A DNA stretch of 64,000 nt from Fistularia commersonii (taxonomy: Eukaryota; Chordata; Actinopteri; Syngnathiformes; Fistulariidae), in the NCBI GenBank assembly GCA_037954325.1, contig JBBMNZ010000015.1:17773501-17837500 (forward strand). Direction: 5' to 3'. This document shows, in pieces, positions 33,101 to 44,779 of the stretch. The notes beneath the pieces are model-generated. The model was given only the letters and a program-made list of their open reading frames with translations. It ran no database searches and was not told the DNA's origin. Both the position numbers and the translations under genes were made by a program. How positions within the stretch are numbered: the first letter of the stretch is position 1; the number at the start of each line of letters is the position of its first letter.

Positions 33101-36100
33101 CCTTCATCACGCCGAGGGTCCGAGACGAGGATAGATGTCATCCTACCAGGGGAGATGTTTGTTTTTGTGACCTTTTGTCGTTAGAGTCGGGGAAGAAACA
33201 AAAAGTTAACGATTCACCGATACGCTGATTCACAATTCACGGATTCACAGATTCACGGATTCGCTGATTCACTGATTCACTGATCCACCGATTCACTGAT
33301 TCACAAATCACTGATTCACCGATTCACTGATTCACAATTCACGGAATCGCTGATTTACTGATTTACCGATTCACAGATTCACGAATAACTGATTCACTGA
33401 TTCACAGATTCACTGATTCGCAATTCACGGATTCGCTGATTCACTGATTCACGAATCACTGATTCACTGATTCACAGATTCACTGATTCGCAATTCACGG
33501 ATTCGCTGATTCACTGATTCACAGATTCACTGATTCACAAAACACGGATTCGCCGATTCACTGATTCACTGATTCACCGATTCACTGATTCACGAATCAC
33601 CGATTCACTGATTCACAATTCACGGAATCGCTGATTTACTGATTCACCGATTCACTGATTCACGAATCACTTATTCACTGATTCACCGATTCACCGATTA
33701 ACTATTTCATGAATCACTGATTCACCAATTCACTGATTCTCTGACTCCTTGATTCACCGATTCACCAATTCACATGTTAATGAGTCACCAATTCACAGAC
33801 TCGTAGATTTCCTGATTCACTGATTCACTGATTCATTGCTGGTTAACAACTGCCCAAGTTGGAGCATAGTATCATGTTCCGAGAAGAAGGTTGTCTTTTG
33901 CTGCTAGTTGCTCATAATCAGCTGCTAGCGAACAGCTAGTAGCTCAAAGTATTCATCCATTCATTATCTTGCATTCAAGGTGGTGTTGGAGGGTTATTCC
34001 ACCTCTCATTGGGTTAGAGGTCAATCACAGGGCTACGTTTGGAGACCTACGACCATTCAGAAACATGCATTCACCGCCTCATAAGGAGCGGTGACCAATC
34101 ATGGCTGGAGTCTCCTGAGTGCCCGGAGGAGGCGTCCGCCTGCGGGGATGATCCCGGTCTGATTAGAAAGCCCAGAAATGTCAGAACGCCTCGTTCCTCC
34201 AGCAGCTCCCGTCTTGGCCGTGGGTTGTTGGGCGCTGCAGAAGATCCTGCACAGTGTGACACCCACTGGAGACCGGCTTCGCTCTCCCGCTAATGTATGC
34301 TAATGCTCTGCGCGCAGACGTGCTGCGAACCCATTAGTTTCACTTGAATAGCGACCGCTGATGGCGGGATGAGGCGGGCGTGCACTTCTGCCAGGGAACA
34401 CGGTTTTCCTCCGGGTACGGCAGATCTTTGCGAGCCGCCACCATCTTCCAAGATGGTCTCCCGCCTTCGCTTCACGCAAGCTTGTGTATTCCTTTATATC
34501 TGTGTTTGCGCTGGTCGGGGTTTCTGACACCGACTCTTTGCAAACGTAGCTGTTCAGTGATTCGAGTTTTTGCTCGTTCTTCCCTTCTTGGCCGGAAGTC
34601 GCTGCGATCACTGTCCTTCTCTTGTGCTTTTGGTTCTGGGTCTCTGCTCCTGTGGTGACCGACCGGCCGGCGCACGGAGTAGCATTTTCAGCTAATTTTT
34701 AGGTTTTCAAGCTTAGTTTTTCGAGATTTTTCGAAAAATATATCCCCCTTTACACTTTTCTCATCCTCTCCTCAACTCCCGCTGCAGTAGACGTACTTCT
34801 CCAACAGGCTAGCATCCAGGCTAACAACAGGCTAGCCAGAACAAAGACTTCGTTAGCCGCCCGAGCTAATGCAACGAACGTACTTAGCATTATCAGCTCA
34901 TCGTTTTTCCCCCAATTGCTCCTCAGGGAAGTTTTTTCTGATTCTGATTCTCTTCCTTTTGTTTCCAGAGGTTGTGTGTGAAAGCTACCAGAATATGTCT
35001 GTCAATGTTGATATATTTATGGCGTGAAGGTTGCAAATGTTTTGAGGAATTTTGCAGATATAACGTGTGCTAGATATTTTGTATGAATATTGCCAGATGT
35101 TGCATTTGAAATGTTGCCGCAGGTTGTGTATCAATGTTGCTAGAAGTTTTGAATGAATGTTGCCAGAGATTGTCCATAATGTTGACAGATGCTAGATGTT
35201 GTGTGTGAATGTTACCTTAGGTTGCGCCAGAATATTGCCAGAGGTTGCCTACAAATGTTGCTAGATGTCGTGTGTTACCGTTTCCAGAGCTGTTGTTCCT
35301 CGGCGGTGCAGACGAAGGAGAACAGTTTTCCGTTGCTAAGGCGTTCAGGGCAGAGGACGCCTCTCAGATTCGTGCAGGAAAACAAGGCGAAGCCCAGACT
35401 TGAAAGTAAACCCACCCTGAAAACCGCGGCCGGCGTGGAGCGTTCATTAGCAAGCTCTGCGGGCCTCTGAAGCCGCCGCCGCCGCCGCCTCCTAATTGGC
35501 GCTGACAGTTGATATTAAACCCGAGAGAGGAGGTGTAAACACAGCCGTCTGAGGAGGAAGCGGCTAATAAGCCGGTTCCAAGGCCTCCGCCGTCCACGCA
35601 AAGATAAAGAGCTGAATAATAACCCGAATTAACACCCGGGTTCTTTCAGGTGCTTCACCGGCGGCGACGGCTCCCCCTTCGCCGCGACGACGACCGGATC
35701 CTCGCCTCCCCCGGGATCGAATATGTCACCCTATGTTTTATTCACGCCGTTGTTTTCGGGTCCGACGGAAAAACGGCGAGAGTTCGGTTTCCGCGACTCG
35801 TCCGGGCCGGTCGCCCCCCCGTCACGGCGCCGCCATGAGCCGCCTCTGACCCAGTTTGCCGTCTCCTAGTTAAATTGTTAATAGATCCTGAGTGCAGCGT
35901 GGAGTCTCTCCGGGGAGCCCGAGCTGCCAGAAGAACCAAAAATAGCCCCCCCACCCGCACACGGCGCCAGAGTAATTCATTTATTTGACCCGAACGCTGC
36001 ATGTTTACACCAGGCCGGAGCCGGGGCGGCTCTTTGGATATTTAATCAATTTAATTTAAAAAAACAGCTATATTAGCATAAGCAGGCAGCTGCAGAAACA

Positions 36101-39100
36101 ACACAATAATATCAGTATAAAAATGTACAATGACTTAATAATGTGTTTTATTTAAGGCACTTTAAGGCTGCTCATGATTCATCCATGATGGGTTCAATGC
36201 AGAGAAGGAATTTCCCACAAGGGATTAATATTGTATAAAAATTAAATTAAATTAAGTTGAATTTACATAACACTCAAGGACAGACTATATATGTACACAA
36301 ATTTAGATTGTAAAAATATAGTAAAAATAAATAAAATAGAAATAAATAAGTGAAATTGTGTCTGGCATCAGGCGGCGTCTGATTAGCGTCCTCTGTGGAA
36401 GTGGGTGTGGAACATCTGGAGAAGACCTTGCAAATTCGTTCCAGTCGTCAGAATCCGTCTCCGTCGACAGTAACCCACCACCTCCACCACCACCAGCTGC
36501 TCCACCAGGCTCAGTAGCTCTCAGAGAAGGTGGATGTTGTTAGCGCTGAAGGCAAGCCAGGCCCTTGGGCTCTTCTCTAATGAGATGTTCTGGCTGGTCT
36601 TCAGCTCTGCTGCTCCAGGTTTGTCTTGTCGGCGTGTTTGTCCAGGATTCTAGCGTTACAGCCAATCATCTGCCTCTCCTGTCACACCAGATAACCTCCA
36701 GTCCTCCTCCCCTCCAGCCATGAACCTCCTCTCTGGTCTTCCTGGACCAGAGAAGACCAGCATCCTTCTACCCAGATCTTCTCCATCCCTCCTGTCCATG
36801 TCCAAAGCATCTCCAGAACATCTACCATGTGCTGTCCCTCTGATGGACTCCTTCCTGATCCTCTCCTTCCCAGAGGAGCCTCCGCATCTCCAGCTCTTCT
36901 TCTCGTCTTCTCCTCAGTGTCTCCAAACCAGAAAACACGGCTGCTTCACCTTCATCTTCTCCACCTTTTCGTCCTACTTTTACCTCTTTTCTCCATCCGT
37001 TCCAACTCGCTTGTTCCTCCACCTCTTCTCCACCCTCTCCACTGCTCTGGACTATCCACCATCGTTGCTTGAACTTCATCTCCACCCCCTGTAGCCTCAC
37101 CGTTCCTCCTGAGGCTGACCTTCATCCCTCTCCTCTCCAGGTCCACCTCCACCTCTGGATGTTCCTCCAGCTGTTCCTCGCTCTGATCACAATGTCGTCT
37201 GCAAACACGCGTCATACATCCGTTCCTTTGCTCCAGATCTTCTCACCCTTGTTCCCCAAAAAGGCAAACAAATAATGACTATCTCAGGAGCACCTTTGAG
37301 GAGGAACATCTCACCATACCATCTGACAGGGATCGCTCCATCACCCTCAAGCTGCTCCGTTTTGTGTAGCTCCGTGTCGCTCGGCGAGTCAATCCGACTT
37401 TTTGATGTCGTCATGAATAAGCAAAGGGGAGACGGAGAAAGCGGAGATGAATAATGAATCCCCGCTCAGGGTTCGACGGCGAGGGTTCGAGCGTCAGAGG
37501 AGGCAAACAACCCGGGGATTATAACCACACATTCCTGCTGAGGCTGTTTGTAATCCAGATTACCACACGGCAGCTTCAAGGTCTCCATGACAAATTAATC
37601 CCAGGCTGCTCCCAAAAGTTGCCCGAATAGACGTCCGTTGACTTCCTGGTCGTTTTGCTTTTTACGCACCGTCATTTCTGGACTATTGAGATGATGAACA
37701 TGAGATATTTACACAGAAACATTTTTTATTTACTTTCAATTAAATACATACCGGTAACATCCACAAATAGGTACCGGAAATTCTTTTTTCCAAACAGTGG
37801 CTGTAACACGGCTGATGAAAACAGAAAAAGTCCATCCATCCATCCATCTTCTATCCCTGCCTTGTCCTCCTCCAGATGCTCGCTATCTTGTTCTTCCTCC
37901 TGCGCACTGAAACCGTTAAAGTTGTCTTCTTCCGTTTCAGAATCAGGTCCGATGTCAGGAGGCTAAATGTTTTGGTGGCGTTGAGCTCATCGGCCCCCCA
38001 AAAATCCATAAATGTGCCGCTTAAGACGTTCAAAGTGCGGGAAAAAGGTAGTGCAAGTGAGGCACGCAGTTCTCCTGCCTCACCGTAGGGGGCGCTCTCG
38101 GCCGAAGGGTTGATATGTTTGTAAATCTGGTGGCGATGAAGTCAGTGCCTCACCAGCCATCAACCTCAAGTGAAGGATTTACAGTGCAGGAAATGTAGAG
38201 CTTTGTGTCTTTAGATAGGAAAACAGGGTCCCTGGGAGCTCCGAGCCCCCGAACATCTCAGTTCGGAGCCTGGAAAGCAGCGTCGTGCCGGGAAACTCAA
38301 CATCCTCCGCCCTGACGGCCGCAGACCCGAGTCATCACCCCGGTGTGGGTTCTTTTCACCATGCAGAATTTACCAAGATGGACACCGACGGCCTTCCTGA
38401 TGCCAGAAGACACAAGGATCTGGATTAAGATTGACCGCAAAGGACCTCCTCACCCCTTAATCTGGATCTGCGAATGAATTCACCGCGAGAGGATAGTTTT
38501 CATTTGTCTCTCTGACAGTTTCCCCTCCTAAGCCTCTTAGCGCTCCTCCTGCCGACCCCGAGGGGTTTTCCACCTTGACAGGCATCCGCGAGGCTAAGAC
38601 GCTCCGTGGCTCTTGCTAATCCCTGCCGGAATCTGGTCTCGATGGATCTTGGAAAGTCAACCCCCACCCCTGATTCCAAGTATTTTCTAGGAAACATGTT
38701 GATGGAGCTTTGTGGATGCGGTTCCTCCCTCGAGGTCCGCCGGAGCTCCTGTCCAGAGATGAGATGTTTCCTTCATCTGAGCAGAAATGAGACGGGTACA
38801 GATGGCAGAGCTGACTTCAGAGGGCTTCAGAGGGCTTCAGAGTACTAATGGAGTGCGATGGGTCCAACCGTGGCAACCATGGCAACCAACAGCTTCTGGA
38901 TGGCAGAAGCATCCAGGGACAGGAGTTGTAGCAGCACTACGTCCGGTTGGAGCCAAGTGGTCCACGTCTACTCGGTGGGTAAACCAGGATCCTGAGTTCG
39001 CGCAACGCTGGTACGTCGGTAACATCTTTCAATGTCCAACTCTTCTTTGGCCCGGGACAAGCTCCTGGGTTAGGTCACGCATCTCCTCACCCCTCTGCTC

Positions 39101-42100
39101 CTAAAACCTGGATTAATCATACTCAGGTCCCAACTGGCCGCTCCAAAATGTAGATTAAAAGAAGTTCTTAGCCGGCAGCCCTCCTGCGTGAGAGGCTTAG
39201 CGTGACCAAATCTCTTTTGAATCGCCGTCCAAATCTCACGGGAGGGAACCTGCTCTCGCCTCTTCGTTTCACCTCCTCCTTCCTCCAAAAGGATGTTCTA
39301 TTGTTTTGAATTCCCCAAAAACCCCGTCCTCCTCTTCCTCGCCAGCAGCTCCTCGTGTTTCTGGGTTTCCGACCCGTCAGACGGGGTTCGAGGGCCCGAT
39401 TGAATCCGCCAGGTCCTCAAAACCTCTGTCTTTGCTGTCACACACTATGAAGGAGTGTTGGGGTTCTGGGTTTGACTTGACAGGACCCAAGGACCTCTGG
39501 AGATCACTGAAATATTCAAAAAGCTGAATTAAATATCTGGCACGCGATGTCGCTTTGCAGTTCTACTCTGCTCCTGTGCTCGGGCGACCCGCCGGCCCAG
39601 GGGTGGGTCAGAGTCCTGGATCCTGGCACCATGGTGTCTCCACCTTCTCCCCATGTCTGCTTGGGGTTCCTCCAGGTTCCTCACAACGTCCAAACCAAGC
39701 AGGAGGTTCACTGGAGACCCGAGGGGCGTGGATGGGAGGGCGAATGGTTACTCCTACATCTCTATATGGCGTTGATTGCAGGACAATGGATATTAGAGTC
39801 TTTAGTATCTGAACATCTAGGAGATGCCACGACAGAGGGAGGAACTGGCGCTTGAACTGAACCGCTTTAATCGTTGACTGAAACTCGTGGAATCCATAAC
39901 TTTTGTAGGAAGTAATAAAAGATTCAAGTGCCCGCCGGCTCGTGTGGCCTATCCTGAACAAAGCAATCCTGGGGAATGAATAAGTAAAATAAATAAGAAG
40001 TCGTCCACTCTGGCGATGAATAAAATATCCCATGGCCACGCGGAAGCAACCGGCCAATGAAGAGGCCCCTCCGTTCAGGAGAGTCATCGAAGTGGCCGCC
40101 GTGCCGGAGGAGAGCATTTTCGAACATCTCGTCACCGTGGGATCTCCTCTGTGGGGTTCATCACCCGAGCGAACGGCCAGCTAAACATGGAGGCCACCGT
40201 TCCCAGCGTTCCAGAGTCGAAGGGCTTGAAGACGCACCTCTTTGCAAACGGGTATGCTCACTGAAGCTCCAGCCAATCACCATGCTCGGTGGGTCGACCA
40301 CAACAACAATGGTGGACTCCAGAGTACTTCAGGGTACTGATGAGCGCTTGAAGGGGCTTGACTCCTAGTGGACCTTCTCTTGGAAGTGTCCCTCGTAGTT
40401 CAGGGTAGTAACTCCTCCTCATCAGTGGCCCACACTTGTACTCCTCTGCTCGCTGTGGCCAACGACCGGCCCGCCACGTGGACCACGCCGGCTCTGCTCA
40501 TGGAGCTGTTTGGAAACCAAACCCGATGTCACCTTGGAGTCACCGTCGAGGAGAAGGTGGCCCCGAGATTCAGCTGAGCTCAAGAAAACAACCTGACGCT
40601 CCCCGTTTAGGGTTGGGGAAATAACCCTGGTTGAAGTCAGAGATCCTCCAAAGCTGGAAGACGGAGGTTCTCTGGGAAAAGAATAAATCAGAGACCAAAA
40701 ATAAAACGTTCCTCATCACGACGTCCGTTTGAGACACAAATAGCATCCGGGGAGGCGGAGTCAGCCCCTTCTGAAGCGGTGAACATCCAACGCCTTCGAT
40801 GTGACCTATAAAAGTTGAACTCTCACTGCTCGGGTTGGTTCCCGTCTTGTTTCCTCACTCATGAAGGACAGAAGCTCAATCTGGGGTAAGAAGGTGTGTG
40901 TCGTCGTTCTTCCACAACACAGGTCGCGTGAAGTTCTCAGACCTCTTCTGACAAGAACCTCAGTGTGAGGATCACAATGTTCCTCTCGCAACGGCTCCCC
41001 GTATCATTGGGATTATCGACTTTTTGAGAAAGCTCGGAGTTAGCATTAGCCTAGCCCCTGGTTATGCTACCGCAGGTGAACTATGTCCCATGGCGCACCT
41101 CTTACCTTCCTCCCACTCCTCCTATCCTGTCTGAGCTCATCATCAACCTCCCGTCTTCTCCTGAGTCTCCAAGTTTGGGCAGCTTCTCACCAGACATCCA
41201 CTAGTATTTCATTTCTATATATTAAAATAATTACTGTCGCATTTCAATGATTAGCATGTACTGTATTTCTCGCACTACAAGCGCACATAGAGTCCCAAAA
41301 TTTTCGCAAAAATTGAAATATTGCTTTGTAATACGAATGCCTTATGTATGAATTCTTGTTGTGCTTACTGACCCCGAACAAACTTTGCTCAAAAATCTTT
41401 CGTGCGACTTCGGGAAGCGACCGAGCAGGTATCTGCTATTGCTAGCGACCAAAAACCGATCAGAGCGCAGTATGTAGTGCGCTCACCTCTGGTACGAACT
41501 GTGCTTCAACACAATATTACTGAGGACCCCCAGAAATGACACCTGTTCAGAGACATGCAGAAGCAGAATTAAAAGCATATAAAGTGCGCCAAGTCAAGAA
41601 AACCAAACAGTTTCCAAGGGAACAAAGCAACATGAGGAAAGTTGGACTAAAGTGTCTGTTTTGTTTTGCTTTACATACCGCATGTCTCATCATGCGCCTT
41701 ATAACCCAGTGCGCCTTATGTATGAAAATGAACCCGTTCATTGATATTGCGCCTTATAACGGGGACACAAAATACGGTAGCTGTAGCGCAAACTCATACC
41801 TTCTCTGTCTCCATCACTCTCGTTCTCCTGGTGGAGGCAGAAGGTCGCCCAGCATGGAGCCGGGATCCATCTGAGGTTTCTGCACCGATAACAGTCGGTG
41901 TTCCAGGTGCTCCTTCCCGAGGGGAACGTCCGGTTTCTGTAGATCATCTGGATGCTTGTGGTCCAGACCTGCTGCGCACAGAAAGTGAGGCATGAACACG
42001 GGGCGCTAAAAGCGTCCTTCCGATCAAATCAATCCGACGTTTCCTTTCAAAACACGTTTTCCAGCGGAGAAGAAAGGGGGGTCAGTGAGGCGAAGGAAAG

Positions 42101-43921
42101 CGAGGAGCCGCCCGGAGCTCCTCCGGCAAAGTAACGCGATGTGATGGAAGCGGCTGAAGCAGACCTTCTCGCAGATGCCGCCACGCCTCGGCGGTCGGGG
42201 ATCGCCCTTTTCTCAGGGTTGAGTGCGTTGCGCGAGCTTTCCGAGCGGCACCGGCAACGTAAAATGATTTCATAGAATCTGAATGTCATGTGAATTTTCT
42301 CCTTGTTTTTTTGTGTGTTTGCAGAGACAAGCAGCATCCGGGGCGACGACCGGAAACAGCAAACCACCTGCTGGCCAAGGTAACCGGGACCGTCTGGCTC
42401 CGGCGGGAGGGTTCGGCCGGGTTCGGCCGGGCCGCCGCCGGTTAGAACGGTGCCGAAACGTCACGTGGATCATTGAGGATACGACTTATAGAAGGTTTCT
42501 CAGCAGCCTAGGATCAGGAAAACAAATATTTACGGCGCAGTGCCAGTTTGTAGATCTTTCATGGCGGCGAGCTTTAGCTACTTCAAAAGAACTGCAAAGT
42601 CGGAAGGCGGACTTCCAACCGTCGGCCCCGCATGCTGATTGCATCATAGTTTGTAGTCCGTTTCTCTCTCCCGTTAATGGCGTTTAGCTTTAGCTACTCC
42701 GAAAGAACTACAAATATGGAAGCCAAACTTCCGACTATCTCCCAAGATGGTCGTTATCCTATTTTGTCTTCGTCTCTCTACACAATTAATGACGATGAGT
42801 TTTAGCTACCACAGAAGAACTACAAATATGGAGGGTACACTTCCAACCATGATGATCATTGTAGTACAGTTTGTAGTCTGTTTCATGTAACCATGCACGG
42901 CGGTGAGCTTTAGTTACTGCAGAAGAACTACAAATATGGAGGCTAAACGTCCAACCGTGATGGTCATCGTTATCATCATTTGAAATCGGTTTCTTTTCGC
43001 CGTTACAGTTGGTGACCTTTAGCTACAACAGATTAACTAAAAGTATGGAAACCGCCCACACCGGATGACGATGATCATTAAACTTTGGAATTCTCGTCAC
43101 TACTTATACTGCTTAGCCTTAGTTACTGCAAAGAACTACAAATATGGAAGCCTCCCTACCCCAGATGATCATCACTTGGTCTCTTTCTCTTCGATATTAA
43201 TGGTGGTGAGCTTTAGCTAATGCGAAAAAACTACAAATATGGAGGCCACACCTCCAACAACGAGGAGGATTGTTGCGGTAGTTTGTAGTCCGTTTCTCTC
43301 TCCCGTTAATGGCGTTTAGCCTTAGCTACTCGGAAAGAACCACAAATATGGAAGCCAAACTTCTGACCATCTTCCAAGATGGTTATTATCCTATTTTGTC
43401 TTCGTTTCTCTACACAATTAATGATGATGAGTTTTAGCTACCACAGAAGAACTACAAATATGGAGGGTACACTAACAACCATGATGGTCATTGTAGTACA
43501 GTTTGTAGTCTGTTTCATGTAACCATGCATGGCGGTGAGCTTTAGTTACTGCAGAAGAACTACAAATATGGAGGCTAAACGTCCAACCGTGATGGCCATT
43601 GTTATCATTATTTGGAATCAGTTTTTTTAGTTACTGCAAAGAACTACAAATATGTAAGCCCTCCATCATTTAGTCTGTTTCGATATTAATGGTGGTGAGC
43701 TTAAGCTAATGCGAAAAAACTACAAATATGGAGGCCACACCTCCAACAACAAGGAGGATTGTTGCCGTAGTTTGTAGTCTGTGTCTCCGCGAGCTTTAGC
43801 TACTGCAGAATCCATCACAACATGTATTTGTTTCCACGGTTACTTGTCGTCCAGGGCGTCAGAGCCAACCAAAGGTTCCCGCCAAAAGTAAGTAGGCCGT
43901 AAACGCAGCAGCGCGTGCAGC

Positions 43922-43966
<45 letters not shown>

Positions 43967-44265
43967 GGTCAAGCATGGTCACAGGTGGAGCACCAATCAC
44001 TGCACGACAACTACATTGAACACACAAGTCACATCCCCTTCCATTACCACACACACACACATTCTTCTGTTGATCCATGGTTGTCATAGCAACTGCACTT
44101 GTCAATTCATAATTTCATTTTTATTTCTGGTTCTCTAAATTGTCCAGGTGTGTGAACGGTTGCATGTCTCTGGCCGCAGGATACGGCGTGTAGATAATGA
44201 ACGAATGAACGAACGAATAAAATTAGAATTACTTTGCAAAGCGAATCGAGCTCAGTCCTTCATAG

Positions 44266-44302
<37 letters not shown>

Positions 44303-44437
44303 ACAGATGAGAAGAAGAACAACCTCCCCGAGGACTTCGACATCGACATGGACAACCCGGAGACGGAGAAGGCGGCCGTGGCCATCCAGTCGCAGTTCAG
44401 GAAATTCCAGAAGAAGAAGCAGGACGGGAAGTCTTAG
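29517..44437 (+). CDS. pcp4: Purkinje cell protein 4 (PEP-19), complete three-exon gene
   Basis: Coding exons are 29517-29525 (MSE), 42325-42379 and 44307-44437, totalling 64 codons plus TAG; human PCP4 has 62. The product reads MSERQAASGATTGNSKPPAG, then DEKKNNLPEDFDIDMDNPE and TEKAAVAIQSQFRKFQKKK before QDGKS. The acidic DFDIDMD stretch and the following IQ motif (AIQSQFRKF) are the calmodulin-binding unit of the PCP4 family. PEP-19 binds apo- and Ca-calmodulin and speeds calcium exchange, mainly in neurons. Junction phases are 0 then 1, all GT-AG. The exon 3 acceptor (TCCCACAG) sits immediately after (TG)n. Intron 1 spans 12.8 kb. The gene is convergent with dscam, as PCP4 is next to DSCAM in human. 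Confidence 0.96.
29770..30412. repeat. CA-rich composite minisatellite in pcp4 intron 1
   Basis: (CA)n broken by recurring blocks such as CATGGAGCATGGACAGACAG and GCTGCATGGACACACACA. Long frames on both strands (His-Thr and Cys-Val) are artefacts. Confidence 0.93.
30517..30650. repeat. (CTT)n / (GAA)n tract of about 130 bp
   Basis: Pyrimidine-only CTT/CTCC run on the plus (transcribed as sense) strand of pcp4 intron 1. GAA·TTC tracts of this length can adopt triplex structure. Confidence 0.93.
30651..33220. other. pcp4 intron 1, no feature recognised beyond a poly(C) run
   Basis: Mostly unique-looking sequence. A poly(C) run of about 20 lies at 32599-32618. The segment 32880-32960 looks like ordinary AT-balanced unique DNA and might hold conserved noncoding sequence. 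Confidence 0.4.
33225..33840. repeat. 9-10-bp minisatellite (CTGATTCAC)n
   Basis: More than 60 imperfect units of CTGATTCAC, CGATTCACTG and GGATTCGCTG. Blocks around 33420-33500 recur at about a 70-bp spacing. Confidence 0.92.
33955..34085. mobile_element. Distal part of the SINE-like composite repeat
   Basis: CATCCATTCATTATCTTGCA, then CTCATTGGGTTAGAGGTCAA and CACAGGGCTACGTTTGGAGA resemble a common fish repeat (inverse of the GTGATGAACTGGCGAC part), also seen near 51.2 kb beside the 40-bp array. Confidence 0.45.
34960..35290. repeat. Degenerate tandem repeat (GTTGCCAGATGTTGTGTGTG-like)
   Basis: About ten diverged units with the words TTGCCAGA, GTGTGAATGTTG and TAGATGTT recurring every 25-40 bases. 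Confidence 0.6.
36200..36245 (+). mobile_element. Decayed non-LTR 3' end
   Basis: GAAGGAATTTCCCACAAGGG followed by an AATTAAATTAAATT tail matches the other tails of this type in the window, with more decay. Confidence 0.4.
36655..37250 (-). mobile_element. RTE-like LINE fragment
   Basis: Antisense. Starts at CAGCCAATCATCTGCCTCTC (ORF end, WRQMIG on the minus strand) and continues through RLQGVEMKFK and the upstream reverse-transcriptase region, with frameshifts. Confidence 0.7.
37665..38095 (-). repeat. Dispersed repeat, copy B (inverted relative to 10.2 kb)
   Basis: The reverse complement carries the same ordered words as 10225-10690, including TGTTACAG, GTATGTATTT and TTTCTGTGTAAATATCTC. 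A (CATC)n tract at 37835-37850 interrupts it. Confidence 0.68.
38100..39580. other. pcp4 intron 1, unique-looking, nothing recognised
   Basis: Several 60-80-codon frames on both strands lack recognisable similarity or splice context. Confidence 0.4.
39590..39790 (+). mobile_element. SINE-like element (copy 3)
   Basis: CCATGGTGTCTCCACCTTCT, CCCCATGTCTGCTTGGGGTT and CGTCCAAACCAAGCAGGAGG, followed by a single GAATGG-type unit with CTACATCTCTATATGGCGTT. Confidence 0.55.
41255..41785. mobile_element. Non-autonomous DNA element with CGCACTA / TAAGGCGC ends
   Basis: The left end ACTGTATTTCTCGCACTACA and the right end, inverted, TACCGTATTTTGTGTCCCCG plus TTATAAGGCGC, are similar. Internal copies of TGCGCCTTATA lie at 41690-41720. 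This matches the ends of a common fish repeat; the superfamily is not assigned. Confidence 0.55.
42325..42379 (+). CDS. pcp4: pcp4 coding exon 2
   Basis: Acceptor TGTTTGCAG, then AGA CAA GCA encoding RQAASGATTGNSKPPAGQ; ends in phase 1 at a GTAACC donor. Confidence 0.93.
42560..43830 (+). repeat. ~110-bp tandem repeat with 632-bp higher-order copy in pcp4 intron 2
   Basis: About 12 units share a core GAACTACAAATATGGAGG next to GAGCTTTAGCTACTGC and TTTGTAGTCTGTTTC. The block starting at CCGTTAATGGCG (42671) recurs at 43303. Confidence 0.88.
43925..43966. repeat. (CA)n microsatellite
   Basis: About 20 CA units in pcp4 intron 2. Confidence 0.95.
44268..44299. repeat. (TG)n at the pcp4 exon 3 acceptor
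   Basis: About 16 TG units end seven bases before the exon; only TCCCACAG separates them from the coding sequence. Confidence 0.95.
44307..44437 (+). CDS. pcp4: pcp4 coding exon 3 with IQ motif and stop
   Basis: Starts ATGAGAAG after CCCACAG and is read G|AT GAG (Asp-Glu). Encodes the acidic and IQ segments and TAG at 44435-44437. Confidence 0.96.
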
Positions 44438-44756
44438 AGGCGGCGGCGGCGAGAACCCGGCCCGCCGCGCTCGGCCTTGCATGTCAATTCACCGTTGTGA
44501 ACTTGAACGGGGGGGGGGGTGTATGATATTATCTTGAATAATACTATCTAGATCTTTCTTTGCTATTCCCATCCCTCACCTCGGCGCCGCTCCCGACCAA
44601 TCACACGCAGCCTCATCCGACCGATCAGGACCCTCGATCCTGGATTCAAAGTTAACGTCAACGTGAGTCCGCTCACCTGACGCCCGTGCACTGATTCTTA
44701 ACGCATGCTAGCTTGCAAACACACACACACACATAATATCATGGGTTCGGTGAATG

Positions 44757-44762
44757 AATAAA
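44757..44762 (+). terminator. pcp4: pcp4 poly(A) signal
   Basis: AATAAA 320 bases past the stop, with a GTGTGTGTCGCGTTCT GU-rich element downstream at 44774. Confidence 0.8.
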
Positions 44763-44779
44763 GATGTTGGAAGTGTGTG

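Noticed and set aside
33225..33840. Possible satellite or centromere-like array
   Set aside because: Only 0.6 kb of a 9-10-bp unit in an intron; an ordinary minisatellite.
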